NCBI GenBank assembly: GCA_045611845.1 | Contig: JAZKXZ010000029.1 | Location: forward strand, 1 to 60,519 | Source of the DNA: Enterocola sp045611845 | GTDB lineage: Bacteria > Bacteroidota > Bacteroidia > Bacteroidales > Paludibacteraceae | Length of the DNA: 60,519 bases | Direction of reading: 5' to 3' | Shown here: positions 8,424-17,424 of the stretch, in pieces | How the letters are laid out: every line of letters begins with the position of its first letter | Numbering within the stretch: position 1 is the first letter of the stretch | Position numbers and translations under genes: made by a program | Notes under the pieces: model-generated | Told to the model about the DNA's origin: nothing | What the model saw: the letters and a program-made list of their open reading frames with translations, nothing else | The model's database searches: none

Positions 8424-11173
8424 TAGAATGTACGTTTTACTTCGATTTCTTCGTAGGTTTCAATGAAGTCACCTACTCTAACATCATTAAATCTGTCTAT
8501 GTTAAGACCGCATTCAAATCCGGTACCAACTTCTTTAACGTCATCTTTCATACGTTTTAAAGAACCTAGTTCACCAGTGTGAACCACAATACCATCACGG
8601 ATAAGGCGAACTTTATTTGAACGTTTAACTTTACCTTCACGTACTAAACAGCCGGCAACGGTACCAACCTTAGAAATTTTGAAGATGTTAAGTACTTCAA
8701 GAGTAGCGGTAACTTCTTCTTTGATTTCTGGAGAAAGCATACCTTCCATAGCGTCTTTAAGCTGTTCGATAGCATCGTAGATGATTGAATATAAGCGGAT
8801 ATCCACTTCTTCTTTTTCTGCCAAACGACGTGCATCTACAGATGGACGCACTTGGAAACCAACGATAATAGCATTTGAAGCAGCAGCTAAAAGAACGTCA
8901 GATTCAGAAATTGCACCTACAGCTTTACGGATAACATTAACTTGAATTTCTGGTGTAGAAAGTTTGATTAATGAGTCTGAAAGTGCTTCGATAGAACCGT
9001 CCACGTCACCTTTAACGATGATGTTAAGTTCTTGGAAGTTGCCAAGTGCAATACGACGACCAAGTTCGTCAAGAGTAAGGTGTTTCTTAGTACGAAGACC
9101 TTGCTCACGTTGAAGTTGTTCACGTTTGTTTGCTACTTCACGTGCTTCTTGTTCAGAATCCATTACATTGAATTTCTCACCTGCTTGTGGAGCACCGTTT
9201 AGACCAAGAAGTAGAACTGGTTCGCCTGGACGTACTTCTTTTACACGTTGGTTACGTTCGTTGAACATAGCTTTTACACGACCGTAGTGTGTACCAGCCA
9301 CAAGAACGTCACCTTGACGTAGTGTACCACCTTCTACAAGTACTGTTGCTAAATAGCCACGACCTTTATCAAGTGAAGATTCAATAATAGAACCAACAGC
9401 ATTTTTATTTGGGTTAGCTTTTAGCTCAAGCATTTCAGCTTCAAGTAAAACTTTTTCTAGAAGTTCGTTGATACCAATACCTTTCTTAGCAGAGATGTCT
9501 TGAGATTGGTATTTACCACCCCATTCTTCCACTAAGTAGTTCATACCTGCTAACGCTTCTTTAATCTTGTCTGGGTTTGCAGTTGGTTTATCTATCTTGT
9601 TGATAGCAAACACGATAGGTACGTTTGCTGCAGAAGCGTGTTGGATAGCTTCCACTGTTTGAGGCATGATTGCATCATCGGCAGCCACAATAATAATAGC
9701 CACGTCAGTTACTTGAGCACCACGAGCACGCATACCGGTGAAGGCTTCGTGACCTGGGGTATCAAGGAATGTGATACGCTCACCATTTTCTAGAGTAACG
9801 TTGTATGCACCAATGTGTTGGGTAATACCACCTGCCTCACCAGCAATAACGTTAGCTTTACGGATATAGTCTAGAAGAGAAGTTTTACCGTGGTCTACGT
9901 GACCCATTACAGTAACAATTGGAGCACGTGGGATAAGATCTTCTGGTTTGTCTTCTACTTCGTTGATTTTTTCAGACACCTCAACAGAAACATATTCTGT
10001 TTTGAAACCAAATTCGTCAGCCACAAAGTTGATAGTTTCTGCATCAAGACGTTGGTTGATAGACACCATAAGACCTAAACTCATACATGTTCCAATAACT
10101 TTAGTAACAGGAACATTCATCATGGTTGCAAGTTCGTTTACAGTAACGAACTCTGTTATCTTAATGGTTTCGCTATCTAGACGTTCTTGTTCTGCTTCTT
10201 CTTGCATACGAAGTGATGCAGCCTCACGTTTGTCTTTACGATATTTAGCACCTTTAGATTTTTGTTTGTTGGTTAAAAGTGCAAGAGTTTCTTTTACTTG
10301 ACGTTGTACTTCTTCTTCGTCTGGTTGAACACGTTCAAATGAACGATTGTTACGATTGTTTTTACCACCTTTTTGGCCTTTTTGATCGTAATTTTTGTTT
10401 ATATCAATACGTTCTTTTTGAATACGGTTACGTTTTTTCTTTTCATCAGAATTTGAATTTGATTCTGAAGAATTAGAATTTTGATTTTGGTTGTGTTTTT
10501 TCTTTGGTGGATATTTTTCTTCACGTTCTCTTTTAAGTTCTTCTTTAGATTTCTTTTTAGGACGTGTTTGTTGGTTTAGACTATCTAAGTCGATTTTACC
10601 AATTACATTCACCTTATTTTCAACCTTTGGTTTGCTCACAGGCGCTTCTTCCACTACTGGCTGTGCAGGAGCAGTTTCTTCCGCCTCTTCTACAATAGTA
10701 ACAGGTTCTGCTTTAGGAGCCTCTTCCACTACAGGTGCTTGAGGAGCTGGTTTTTCTTCTACAACTGCTTCTTTCACCTCTACTGGTTTAACTTCTTCTT
10801 TAGGTTCTTCTACTGCAGGTTTTGCTTTAGGCTTTTTGTTTAAGCTATCTAAATCTATTTTACCTACAGCTTTGAATTGTACTGGAGCAGAGACCTCGAT
10901 TTTTACTTCTTCTGGTTCTTCTTTTTGTACAGCTTCGATTGTTACTACTTCGTTTTTAGATTTTTCTTTGTGGCGTAAACGTAAAAGTTCAGACTCTTTT
11001 TTCTGATCTTGATCGCTACCAAATTCTTTTTTAAGAGTTTCGTAAACATCATCAGAAACGCGAGCATTAGGGTTTCCTTCTTCTACCTCAATGCCTTTCT
11101 TTTGTAGAAAGTCAACGATAGTAGGAAGCCCTACATTTAGTTCACGCATTATTTTATTTAACTTTACTGGCAT
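8423..11173 (-). CDS. infB: translation initiation factor IF-2
   Basis: 916 residues. It recruits initiator tRNA to the 30S subunit and promotes subunit joining by GTP hydrolysis. The N-terminal IF2_N segment (KLNKIMRELNVG) is followed by a long charged, Pro/Glu/Ala-rich linker holding two copies of GKIDLDSLN (about residues 105 and 195). The G domain has GHVDHGKTSLLD (about 422), DTPGHEAF and NKIDK. The domain II and C-domains are complete. The ATG at 11173, one base after the nusA stop, is preferred to an in-frame TTG at 11182. Confidence 0.97.
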   Translation of the reverse strand: MPVKLNKIMRELNVGLPTIVDFLQKKGIEVEEGNPNARVSDDVYETLKKEFGSDQDQKKESELLRLRHKEKSKNEVVTIEAVQKEEPEEVKIEVSAPVQFKAVGKIDLDSLNKKPKAKPAVEEPKEEVKPVEVKEAVVEEKPAPQAPVVEEAPKAEPVTIVEEAEETAPAQPVVEEAPVSKPKVENKVNVIGKIDLDSLNQQTRPKKKSKEELKREREEKYPPKKKHNQNQNSNSSESNSNSDEKKKRNRIQKERIDINKNYDQKGQKGGKNNRNNRSFERVQPDEEEVQRQVKETLALLTNKQKSKGAKYRKDKREAASLRMQEEAEQERLDSETIKITEFVTVNELATMMNVPVTKVIGTCMSLGLMVSINQRLDAETINFVADEFGFKTEYVSVEVSEKINEVEDKPEDLIPRAPIVTVMGHVDHGKTSLLDYIRKANVIAGEAGGITQHIGAYNVTLENGERITFLDTPGHEAFTGMRARGAQVTDVAIIIVAADDAIMPQTVEAIQHASAANVPIVFAINKIDKPTANPDKIKEALAGMNYLVEEWGGKYQSQDISAKKGIGINELLEKVLLEAEMLELKANPNKNAVGSIIESSLDKGRGYLATVLVEGGTLRQGDVLVAGTHYGRVKAMFNERNQRVKEVRPGEPVLLLGLNGAPQAGEKFNVMDSEQEAREVANKREQLQREQGLRTKKHLTLDELGRRIALGNFQELNIIVKGDVDGSIEALSDSLIKLSTPEIQVNVIRKAVGAISESDVLLAAASNAIIVGFQVRPSVDARRLAEKEEVDIRLYSIIYDAIEQLKDAMEGMLSPEIKEEVTATLEVLNIFKISKVGTVAGCLVREGKVKRSNKVRLIRDGIVVHTGELGSLKRMKDDVKEVGTGFECGLNIDRFNDVRVGDFIETYEEIEVKRTF

Positions 11174-11174
11174 A

Positions 11175-12428
11175 TTATTCAAATTCAGCGCGTATAACGG
11201 CTAATAAATTATCTATGGTTACTTCTTCTAAGTCTGTTTTCTTAATTAATTCTTCGCGAGAGGCATTTAGAACACGTTTAGCGGTATCGTAGCCTAAGCT
11301 TTTTAGGATATCGATTACCCATTGTTCTATTTCGTCGTTGAACTCATCTAGGTAGATATCTTCTTCATCTGCGCTTTCTAGTTCACGGAATACTTCTATT
11401 TTATAACCTGTAAGCTTATCAGCAAGTTTGATATTTAAACCATTTTTACCGATAGCCATAGAAATTTCTTCTGGTTTTAAGCTCACTTCTGCACGTTTAT
11501 TTTCTTCGTCAACACGTAGAGAAATAATTTTTGCAGGGCTTAAAGCACGAGTGATATAAAGAGATACGTTAGATGTATAGTTGATAACGTCGATGTTTTC
11601 GTTGCGTAACTCACGCACGATACCGTGGATACGAGAACCTTTAACACCCACACAAGAACCAACTGGGTCGATGCGGTCGTCGAATGTTTCTACTGCCACT
11701 TTAGCACGTTCACCTGGGATACGAGCTATTCCTTTAATTGTAATGATACCTTCTTGAACTTCTGGAATTTCTAATTCGAATAAACGTCTTAGGAATTCTG
11801 TTGATGTACGAGAAACAATAATTCTTAGTTTGTTATTTTTATTGTCAACACGTATTACCACAGCTTTAACTGTATCACCTTTACGATAGTAATCGGTAGG
11901 GATTTGTTCAGATTTTGGTAATAACATTTCGTTGCCATTAGCATCTACTAAAAGAATTTCTTTAGACCAGATTTGGTAAACTTCACCGTAAACGATTTGG
12001 CCTACTTTATCTTTGTATTGGTCGTAGATATTTTCTTTATGAAGTTCTAAAATTTTAGAAGCTAAGGTTTGACGTAAATTTAATACAGCTCTACGACCAA
12101 ATGAAAGGAAGTTTACAGATTCTGCAACTTCTTCACCGATTTCACATTCTGGGTCTATAACAAGAGCTTCTGAAAGAGATATTTGTTTTACAGAATCTTC
12201 TACTTCACCATCTGCTACAACTTCGCGGTTACGCCAGATTTCGCAGTCACCTTTATCAGGGTTGATGATAACGTCGAAGTTTTCATCTGTACCAAACATT
12301 TTTGAAATTACACAACGAAAAGAATCTTCAAGCACACTAGTCATAGTGGTTTTGTCGATATTCTTTAAGTCTTTAAACTCTGCAAAGCTGTCAATCATTG
12401 TTGACGACTTTAATGAATCTTTTGCCAT
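11175..12428 (-). CDS. nusA: transcription termination/antitermination factor NusA
   Basis: 417 residues. NusA binds RNA polymerase and modulates pausing, termination and rRNA antitermination. Order: N-terminal polymerase-binding domain (1 to about 130), S1 domain (YGEVYQIW onward), two KH domains (DPVGSCVGVKGSRI; MAIGKNGLNIKLADKLTGYKI), then one short helical acidic tail. The second C-terminal repeat found in gammaproteobacteria is absent, as is usual outside that group. It starts 7 bases after rimP and ends 1 base before infB. Confidence 0.96.
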   Translation of the reverse strand: MAKDSLKSSTMIDSFAEFKDLKNIDKTTMTSVLEDSFRCVISKMFGTDENFDVIINPDKGDCEIWRNREVVADGEVEDSVKQISLSEALVIDPECEIGEEVAESVNFLSFGRRAVLNLRQTLASKILELHKENIYDQYKDKVGQIVYGEVYQIWSKEILLVDANGNEMLLPKSEQIPTDYYRKGDTVKAVVIRVDNKNNKLRIIVSRTSTEFLRRLFELEIPEVQEGIITIKGIARIPGERAKVAVETFDDRIDPVGSCVGVKGSRIHGIVRELRNENIDVINYTSNVSLYITRALSPAKIISLRVDEENKRAEVSLKPEEISMAIGKNGLNIKLADKLTGYKIEVFRELESADEEDIYLDEFNDEIEQWVIDILKSLGYDTAKRVLNASREELIKKTDLEEVTIDNLLAVIRAEFE

Positions 12429-12435
12429 TTTAGTT

Positions 12436-12888
12436 TTAGTTGAATTTTAAGTTATATTTCGTATATTTTACATTCTTGTAGTCGAATACTTTAGTAACGA
12501 TAACAGGTTTCTTTTTGCCTTTTTCTTTCACCTGCACATCTACACTAAAGTTTTCTTCATTTGCATCTACTAGCACACCTGTCATTTTTTGACCTTCGGC
12601 AAGCACTTCTACCTCATTGCCAATGTTTTTAATGTACTGACGTACTAGTTTAAATGGAGATGTAATACCGCATGAACCAACTTCAAGCTCGAAGTCTTCT
12701 ACATCGCGGTCCATATTTTCATCGATATGACGAGATATTTTCACGCATAGGTCGATATCCACGATAGAGTCTGAGTCTATCTCCACTACAATTTGATTAG
12801 ATGGACTAATCTTCACATCCACTAGGAAACAGTCTGTGCCGTCTAGACACTCTGTTACCAAATTTTCTATTACTAACTTATCTATCAT
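12436..12888 (-). CDS. rimP: ribosome maturation factor RimP
   Basis: 150 residues, the normal size. It helps 30S subunit maturation. N-terminal segment with FLVDVKISPSNQIVVEIDSD, the conserved VEVGSCGI-like stretch (LEVGSCGITSPFK, usually EVSSPG in other phyla) and a C-terminal SH3-like domain. It is the first gene of the long minus-strand operon; the promoter is TATCTTTG at 12938-12945. The location before nusA-infB is the conserved bacterial arrangement and supports the call. Confidence 0.93.
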   Translation of the reverse strand: MIDKLVIENLVTECLDGTDCFLVDVKISPSNQIVVEIDSDSIVDIDLCVKISRHIDENMDRDVEDFELEVGSCGITSPFKLVRQYIKNIGNEVEVLAEGQKMTGVLVDANEENFSVDVQVKEKGKKKPVIVTKVFDYKNVKYTKYNLKFN

Positions 12889-12902
12889 TTTAATAAAAGC
12901 GA

Positions 12903-12945
12903 GAGGGAGACTAAAGTGTCCCCCTCTTATTCATTTGCAAAGATA
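12903..12945 (-). promoter_or_regulatory. rimP operon promoter and 5' leader hairpin
   Basis: On the minus strand TATCTTTG (12938-12945) is a -7 box and transcription should begin near 12931. A GC-rich hairpin follows at once (12903-12926: GAGGG/CCCTC plus GAC/GTC with one mismatch and a 6-base loop), then TCGCTTTTATT before the ATG at 12888. The hairpin could be a 5' stabiliser, an attenuator of the rimP-nusA-infB-suf operon, or the terminator of the upstream surface-protein gene. Confidence 0.55.
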
Positions 12946-13002
12946 ATATAAATTATTTAATTATCAGTATATTTATGCGTATTTTTTTGTTTGTCAGGCA
13001 TA

Positions 13003-15912
13003 TTAAGGTAATACTGGACGGATTGAAAGTCCACATAATCTATTACCTTCATAATAAAGTTGTGATGTACCTATTATAATATCATACGCTTTAGATGATG
13101 TACTTGGATATAAATTACTAGTCCAATAATAACCGTATTCGGTAGATTTCAATTTATCTTCTTTAAAACCTGCAAAAGGAAGAATTATATACTTGCCATT
13201 TGATGCTGTAAATTTAACTCCATAACTCAAAGTAGTCATTTTACAGTTATCTATCAACTCTTTAAACTCAGCTTTAGTAGGCATACGCCAATTGCCTTTC
13301 ATAATGTAATTTGCAGCGTCTAAATGCTGTGGTAATACAGTTGGACTTGCAGTCAATGTGTAATTATCGAGTGTATATGTTGATTTAGTTGATACTTCTC
13401 CCCAAGCATAGTAACCACCAAACTCCTCTGGGTTGTCTGCTCCTAAATTACAAGTCGCCCATTTTACAGACAAACCTAAATCCACATATTCATAACCATT
13501 ATGTTCTTCTATTTTTTCCCACTGTGCATAAAGTGTAGTATTTTTACTTAGTTTTACCTGTTGTTTATCAGCATAAAAAGTCCCAGAACCCAAAACACTA
13601 GTATTCCAACCCTTAAAGAAATATCCATTGCGTACATATTTATTAGCAGGCAAAGTATAATTTGTATTAACTACTACACTAACACTAGACATTGTACCTG
13701 AACCACCATTTGGAGAAAAATAGATTGTTAAACAACGATCCCATTGTGCGTACAAAGTAATACTTTCTGTAAGATTAATTTTGGCTTTATCGTTATATTT
13801 AGTACCTGTTCCATCTGATTTTGTATTCCAAGAATTAAATTTATATGAAGAACGAACAAAGGCATTCTCAGCTAACGATATATTTTGTGCTTCTAGAAGT
13901 TTCACTTGTTCCATTTCCCCTTCACCACCATTTGCATTAAATGAAAGAATTATATATGCTTTCCATTGAGCATAAAGTGTGATACTCTCCGACAATGTAA
14001 TTTCCTCATCTTCTGTATATGAAATTCCTGTACCATCTGATTCTGTATTCCAACCTATAAACTTATATTCTTCATTAGCGAAAGGATTATTTAATTGAAC
14101 AACTCTTGTATTTAAATATCCTTTTTCTACATTATCTATAGTTTCAATATTGGAATTCAATGTAAGAATGATTTTTTCCTTCCATTGAGCATAAAGTGTG
14201 GCATTCTCATCTAAAGTTATTTGACTTTTATCTGTATATGAAACTCCTGTGCCATCGGCTTTTGTATTCCATGAAGCAAATACATAACCTTCCTTTGTAA
14301 AAGTTGACCCAGGAAGAATTTTATACTCTGAATTTTCTAAAGTTAAACCATCCATTTTACCTTCACCACCATTAGCGTCGAAAGTTAGAGTATAAGTTTC
14401 TGTAGTTTTATTACGTACTGGACGGATAGAATAACCTTCTGTTTTATTTCCAAAAATAGATTCACTATTAACAGATGCACTTATCTGATTTCTAGTTAAT
14501 TTTGTTGCATAGCCCTGACATTGCTTGAAATTACCTCTATAAAATCCTATTTCACCTACAGACAGGTATAATTCTTCATTTGGTCCCCATATTCCAAAAG
14601 ATCCTGCAGCAGGTAAGAATATTGAATCTCCATTAGGACCTTTCACTTTATAACCATTCACATTGTTTATTGAAGTCCAAGTCCATTCGCATTCTGCTAT
14701 CAACTCTTCTATTTCCTCTGGAAGTGGCACACGCCAACCTCCGCCCCAAACTTGACGAGCAGCATCATCAACTAATTCAAAGCCCACCTCAGCACATTCA
14801 TCACCATATTTATTATCGTCCCTCCATTTGTAATTATCTAATTTTACTGGTTCTGTCATACCCCACGCAAAGTAATCACCAAATTCTTCTGGTTTGCTAG
14901 CACCAATATTTTGATTTGCCCAAAGAAGACCAGAAGGAAGACCTAAGTCTATATATTCATAACCATCAATCAGTTTTATTTCTCGCCATTGAGCATAAAG
15001 AACTATATCTTCTGTAATTGATATTTGTGATTTATTATTATAAGAAGTACCTGTACCATCTGCTTTTGTATTCCAAGTGGTATAAGCATGATTTTCTCTA
15101 GTAAAAGAAACTTCTGGCAAGATTCTACGCTCACCATATTGTAATGACATAGATTCCATTTCGCCTTCTCCACCATTAGCAGAGAATGTTAATGTGTATT
15201 TTTCATTAATTTTATGACATACAGGACGAATAGAATGTCCTGGATGTGCTTCGTTTTCATAATAAGCACGAACTCCATATTCTTCATCCAAATAGAGATT
15301 GAATGTCGTTTTTCCTATTTTTGCATTTGCTCTATAAATACCTCCTTTTCCAACATTATCTAATGTTTCATAGAAGACACCTGCTGCAGGCAAGAAGATT
15401 GTATTTCCATTAGGTCCTTTTACTTCATAACCATTCACATTGTTTATTGAAGTCCAGGTCCATTCACATTCATCTTTTAATTCATTTATTTCTGCTGGTG
15501 ATGGAATATGCCATGCTCCACCCATTTTTTTATAAACAACATCATCCTCCAACTCCAAAATATTATACACATCATATTTACCAGAAGCATTACCAACATA
15601 ATTATTCATTTCATATCTATACTTATGCTTTAGTTCACCCCAAGCGAAATAGTCCCCATATTCCTCTGGTTTATCTGCACCTAGATTGCATGTAGCCCAC
15701 AAAGCACCTGATGTTAATCCTAAATCAACATAATCATAACCATTTGCTACATCTTTTTCTGGTTTTTGCTCACTGAAGGTGATGCTATCTACCGCTGCGG
15801 CAATGAACTCTGTGTATGAACCATCGTTTTGGTGCACATAGAGTTTAAGTTGTGCCATGGAAAGCAAAGACACAGCAAAAATGGAAGTTAATAGAATAAA
15901 AAGCTTCTTCAT
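13003..15912 (-). CDS. modular surface protein: three FISUMP domains and five InlB B-repeats
   Basis: 969 residues with a Sec signal peptide (cleavage after SMAQ). A short strand motif (LKLYVHQNDGSYTEF, then VDSITF) comes first, a module common at the start of Bacteroidota surface proteins. Then: FISUMP 1 (about 58-238), InlB repeat 1 (about 240-312), FISUMP 2 (about 315-505), InlB repeats 2 to 5 in tandem (about 508-800) and FISUMP 3 (about 805-969). Each InlB repeat shows WNTxxDGTG or a variant and ends in YAQW. There is no lipobox and no obvious T9SS C-terminal domain, so anchoring is unclear. Likely adhesin-like; function unknown. The repeated GGEG-rich DNA suggests duplication. Confidence 0.85.
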   Translation of the reverse strand: MKKLFILLTSIFAVSLLSMAQLKLYVHQNDGSYTEFIAAAVDSITFSEQKPEKDVANGYDYVDLGLTSGALWATCNLGADKPEEYGDYFAWGELKHKYRYEMNNYVGNASGKYDVYNILELEDDVVYKKMGGAWHIPSPAEINELKDECEWTWTSINNVNGYEVKGPNGNTIFLPAAGVFYETLDNVGKGGIYRANAKIGKTTFNLYLDEEYGVRAYYENEAHPGHSIRPVCHKINEKYTLTFSANGGEGEMESMSLQYGERRILPEVSFTRENHAYTTWNTKADGTGTSYNNKSQISITEDIVLYAQWREIKLIDGYEYIDLGLPSGLLWANQNIGASKPEEFGDYFAWGMTEPVKLDNYKWRDDNKYGDECAEVGFELVDDAARQVWGGGWRVPLPEEIEELIAECEWTWTSINNVNGYKVKGPNGDSIFLPAAGSFGIWGPNEELYLSVGEIGFYRGNFKQCQGYATKLTRNQISASVNSESIFGNKTEGYSIRPVRNKTTETYTLTFDANGGEGKMDGLTLENSEYKILPGSTFTKEGYVFASWNTKADGTGVSYTDKSQITLDENATLYAQWKEKIILTLNSNIETIDNVEKGYLNTRVVQLNNPFANEEYKFIGWNTESDGTGISYTEDEEITLSESITLYAQWKAYIILSFNANGGEGEMEQVKLLEAQNISLAENAFVRSSYKFNSWNTKSDGTGTKYNDKAKINLTESITLYAQWDRCLTIYFSPNGGSGTMSSVSVVVNTNYTLPANKYVRNGYFFKGWNTSVLGSGTFYADKQQVKLSKNTTLYAQWEKIEEHNGYEYVDLGLSVKWATCNLGADNPEEFGGYYAWGEVSTKSTYTLDNYTLTASPTVLPQHLDAANYIMKGNWRMPTKAEFKELIDNCKMTTLSYGVKFTASNGKYIILPFAGFKEDKLKSTEYGYYWTSNLYPSTSSKAYDIIIGTSQLYYEGNRLCGLSIRPVLP

Positions 15913-15968
15913 AGTTAAGTTTTATAAGTTTTTCAGTTTAAAAAGTTTCTTTTTGTAAAAAAACGGTG

Positions 15969-16008
15969 CAAAGGTAGTTAATTTATTTGATTATTTGTAG
16001 TAATTTTG
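15969..16008. promoter_or_regulatory. divergent promoter pair
   Basis: Leftward TACCTTTG (minus strand, 15969-15976) lies about 57 bases before the ATG of the modular surface protein. Rightward TAATTTTG (16001-16008) lies 22 bases before the ATG at 16031. Both match TAnnTTTG; ideal -33 TTTG boxes are not evident, so strength is uncertain. Confidence 0.55.
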
Positions 16009-16030
16009 CGCTCGAAATAACCAATACACT

Positions 16031-16498
16031 ATGAAATTAAAAACTTTATTAACTATTTTGGCAGTGGCATTTGCTTCTTGCTTACTTGCAGAAGAGGTAG
16101 AAAATATGGTAGCAGTGTCTGCTGATGGAAGTAAAATCACGTATGCACTTGCAGATATTAAACGCATTGAGGTGAACGCAACATACAATAGTGGCGAAAT
16201 GACTGTGGTGAAAACCAATAAAGAAAGCCAAGGTGGATATACAAAACTACTTTTTGCTCACGAGGCTCCTACTTCTATTGATGGCATTGGCGAGGTTTCT
16301 GTGTACGTCTTCCCTAACCCTGTGTCTAATACATTAAATATTATGGGTGTGGATGAGAGTGCTACTCTTGCAGTATATAACCTTAGCGGAAAGTGTATAA
16401 TGAAAGAAAATGGCAATACACTAAACGTTAGTTCACTTAGCCAAGGCACTTACATACTACAAATAGATGGCAGATTTGTGAAGTTTATTAAGAAATAA
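16031..16498 (+). CDS. small secreted protein with T9SS type A sorting domain
   Basis: 155 residues. A Sec signal peptide (residues 1-20) is followed by a single strand module (VAVSADGSKITYALADIKRIEV) and then, from about residue 83, a typical type A T9SS C-terminal domain: VYVFPNPVSNTLNI, LAVYNLSGKCIM, LSQGTYILQIDG and a basic end (FIKK). The domain targets cargo through the T9SS to the cell surface. Almost no passenger is present, so it may be a minimal secreted peptide or the remnant of a larger cargo. No T9SS machinery gene lies in this window. Confidence 0.82.
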   Translation: MKLKTLLTILAVAFASCLLAEEVENMVAVSADGSKITYALADIKRIEVNATYNSGEMTVVKTNKESQGGYTKLLFAHEAPTSIDGIGEVSVYVFPNPVSNTLNIMGVDESATLAVYNLSGKCIMKENGNTLNVSSLSQGTYILQIDGRFVKFIKK

Positions 16499-16510
16499 AA
16501 GTTCTTTTAC

Positions 16511-16672
16511 TTAATATAACAAAGGGATTTCATTGCGAAATCCCTTTTGTTTATATTTCAAATACTTCTTTATCACCGCCGGATTTCCTGCTATCAGCAC
16601 AGGTTTTCTGCGCTCTATGTAGTCTATAGGATGGTTTGTAGTGTATAGTTTGCAAGATACTAAAAAAATCTG
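16511..16672 (-). other. possible coding remnant (open frame without start codon)
   Basis: On the minus strand a 53-codon stop-free frame runs from two adjacent stops (just above 16672) to TAA at 16511. Its middle part reads like real protein, for example HPIDYIERRKPVLIAGNPAV. There is no ATG, and the last part overlaps the terminator hairpin. It may be the tail of a deleted gene. I do not recognise the family and chance cannot be excluded. Confidence 0.25.
16521..16547 (+). terminator. rho-independent terminator after the T9SS cargo gene
   Basis: Perfect 11-bp stem AAAGGGATTTC/GAAATCCCTTT with a 5-base loop followed by TTGTTTATATTT; it starts 22 bases after the stop codon. Confidence 0.85.
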
Positions 16673-16703
16673 TTACTACACATAGTTTTTAATCTATAAA
16701 TAT

Positions 16704-16711
16704 TATCTTTG
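16704..16711 (+). promoter_or_regulatory. tcdA promoter -7 box, leaderless start
   Basis: TATCTTTG ends only 5 bases before the ATG at 16717, so the mRNA should begin at or within a base or two of the start codon. No -33 TTTG at ideal spacing; a T-run at 16686-16690 is nearby. Confidence 0.6.
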
Positions 16712-16716
16712 TAATT

Positions 16717-17424
16717 ATGAAATGGGATAGTAGAACAGAATTGCTTCTTGGCAAAGAGAAAAATGAATGCCTTAAATCTTCTACAGTGCTAGTAGCTGGT
16801 GTAGGAGGCGTAGGTAGTTATGCGATAGAAATGCTCGCTAGAGCAGGAGTTGGAAATCTTGTTATTATCGACGACGATGTGGTAAAGGAAACAAACATCA
16901 ATCGTCAAATAATTGCTACAGCTAAAAATGTGGGTACTAGCAAGGTGCAAATAATGAAAGAACGCATTTTAGAGATAAACCCTCAGGCAAGTGTACTTGC
17001 TATTAGAGATTTTATCGATGAAGACAATGTGGGTGAGTTTATTAGAAGATTTAAACCAAACTTTGTGATAGATGCAATCGACTCTATTTCCCCCAAAATT
17101 GCACTTATAAAATATTGCATAGAAAATAATGTAAAAATTATTTCATCTATGGGTGCAGGAGGCAGACTCGACCCATCAAAAATCCAATATGCCGACATTT
17201 CAAAAACCACAAATTGTGCCCTAGCACGCACAGTGAGAGAAAGACTTAAAAAACAAGGCATCATCACAGGATTGCCAACCGTGTTCTCTACAGAACCAGT
17301 AAAAAAAGAATCAATAATAACAGTAACGGACGAGAGAAACAAATGCTCTACACTAGGCACTGTTTCATATTTTCCAGCACTATTTGGCTGTTATTTAGCC
17401 GCATACGTAATAAATAATTTATGA
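16717..17424 (+). CDS. tcdA: tRNA threonylcarbamoyladenosine dehydratase (ThiF/E1-like)
   Basis: 235 residues. It cyclises the t6A modification at position 37 of ANN-decoding tRNAs using ATP. Nucleotide-binding GVGGVGSY (28-35) with DDDVVKETNINRQ are E1-like hallmarks; the SMGAGGRLDPSKI and IVTDERNK-like segments match the TcdA branch rather than ThiF or MoeB (no rhodanese domain). The ATG sits directly behind the promoter. It overlaps lolD by 4 bases (ATGA), implying coupling, though the two functions are not obviously linked. Confidence 0.88.
   Translation: MKWDSRTELLLGKEKNECLKSSTVLVAGVGGVGSYAIEMLARAGVGNLVIIDDDVVKETNINRQIIATAKNVGTSKVQIMKERILEINPQASVLAIRDFIDEDNVGEFIRRFKPNFVIDAIDSISPKIALIKYCIENNVKIISSMGAGGRLDPSKIQYADISKTTNCALARTVRERLKKQGIITGLPTVFSTEPVKKESIITVTDERNKCSTLGTVSYFPALFGCYLAAYVINNL

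Noticed and set aside
11173..11182. Upstream TTG start for infB overlapping nusA by 8 bases
   Set aside because: The ATG at 11173 gives the normal IF-2 N terminus and fits the one-base gap to the nusA stop.
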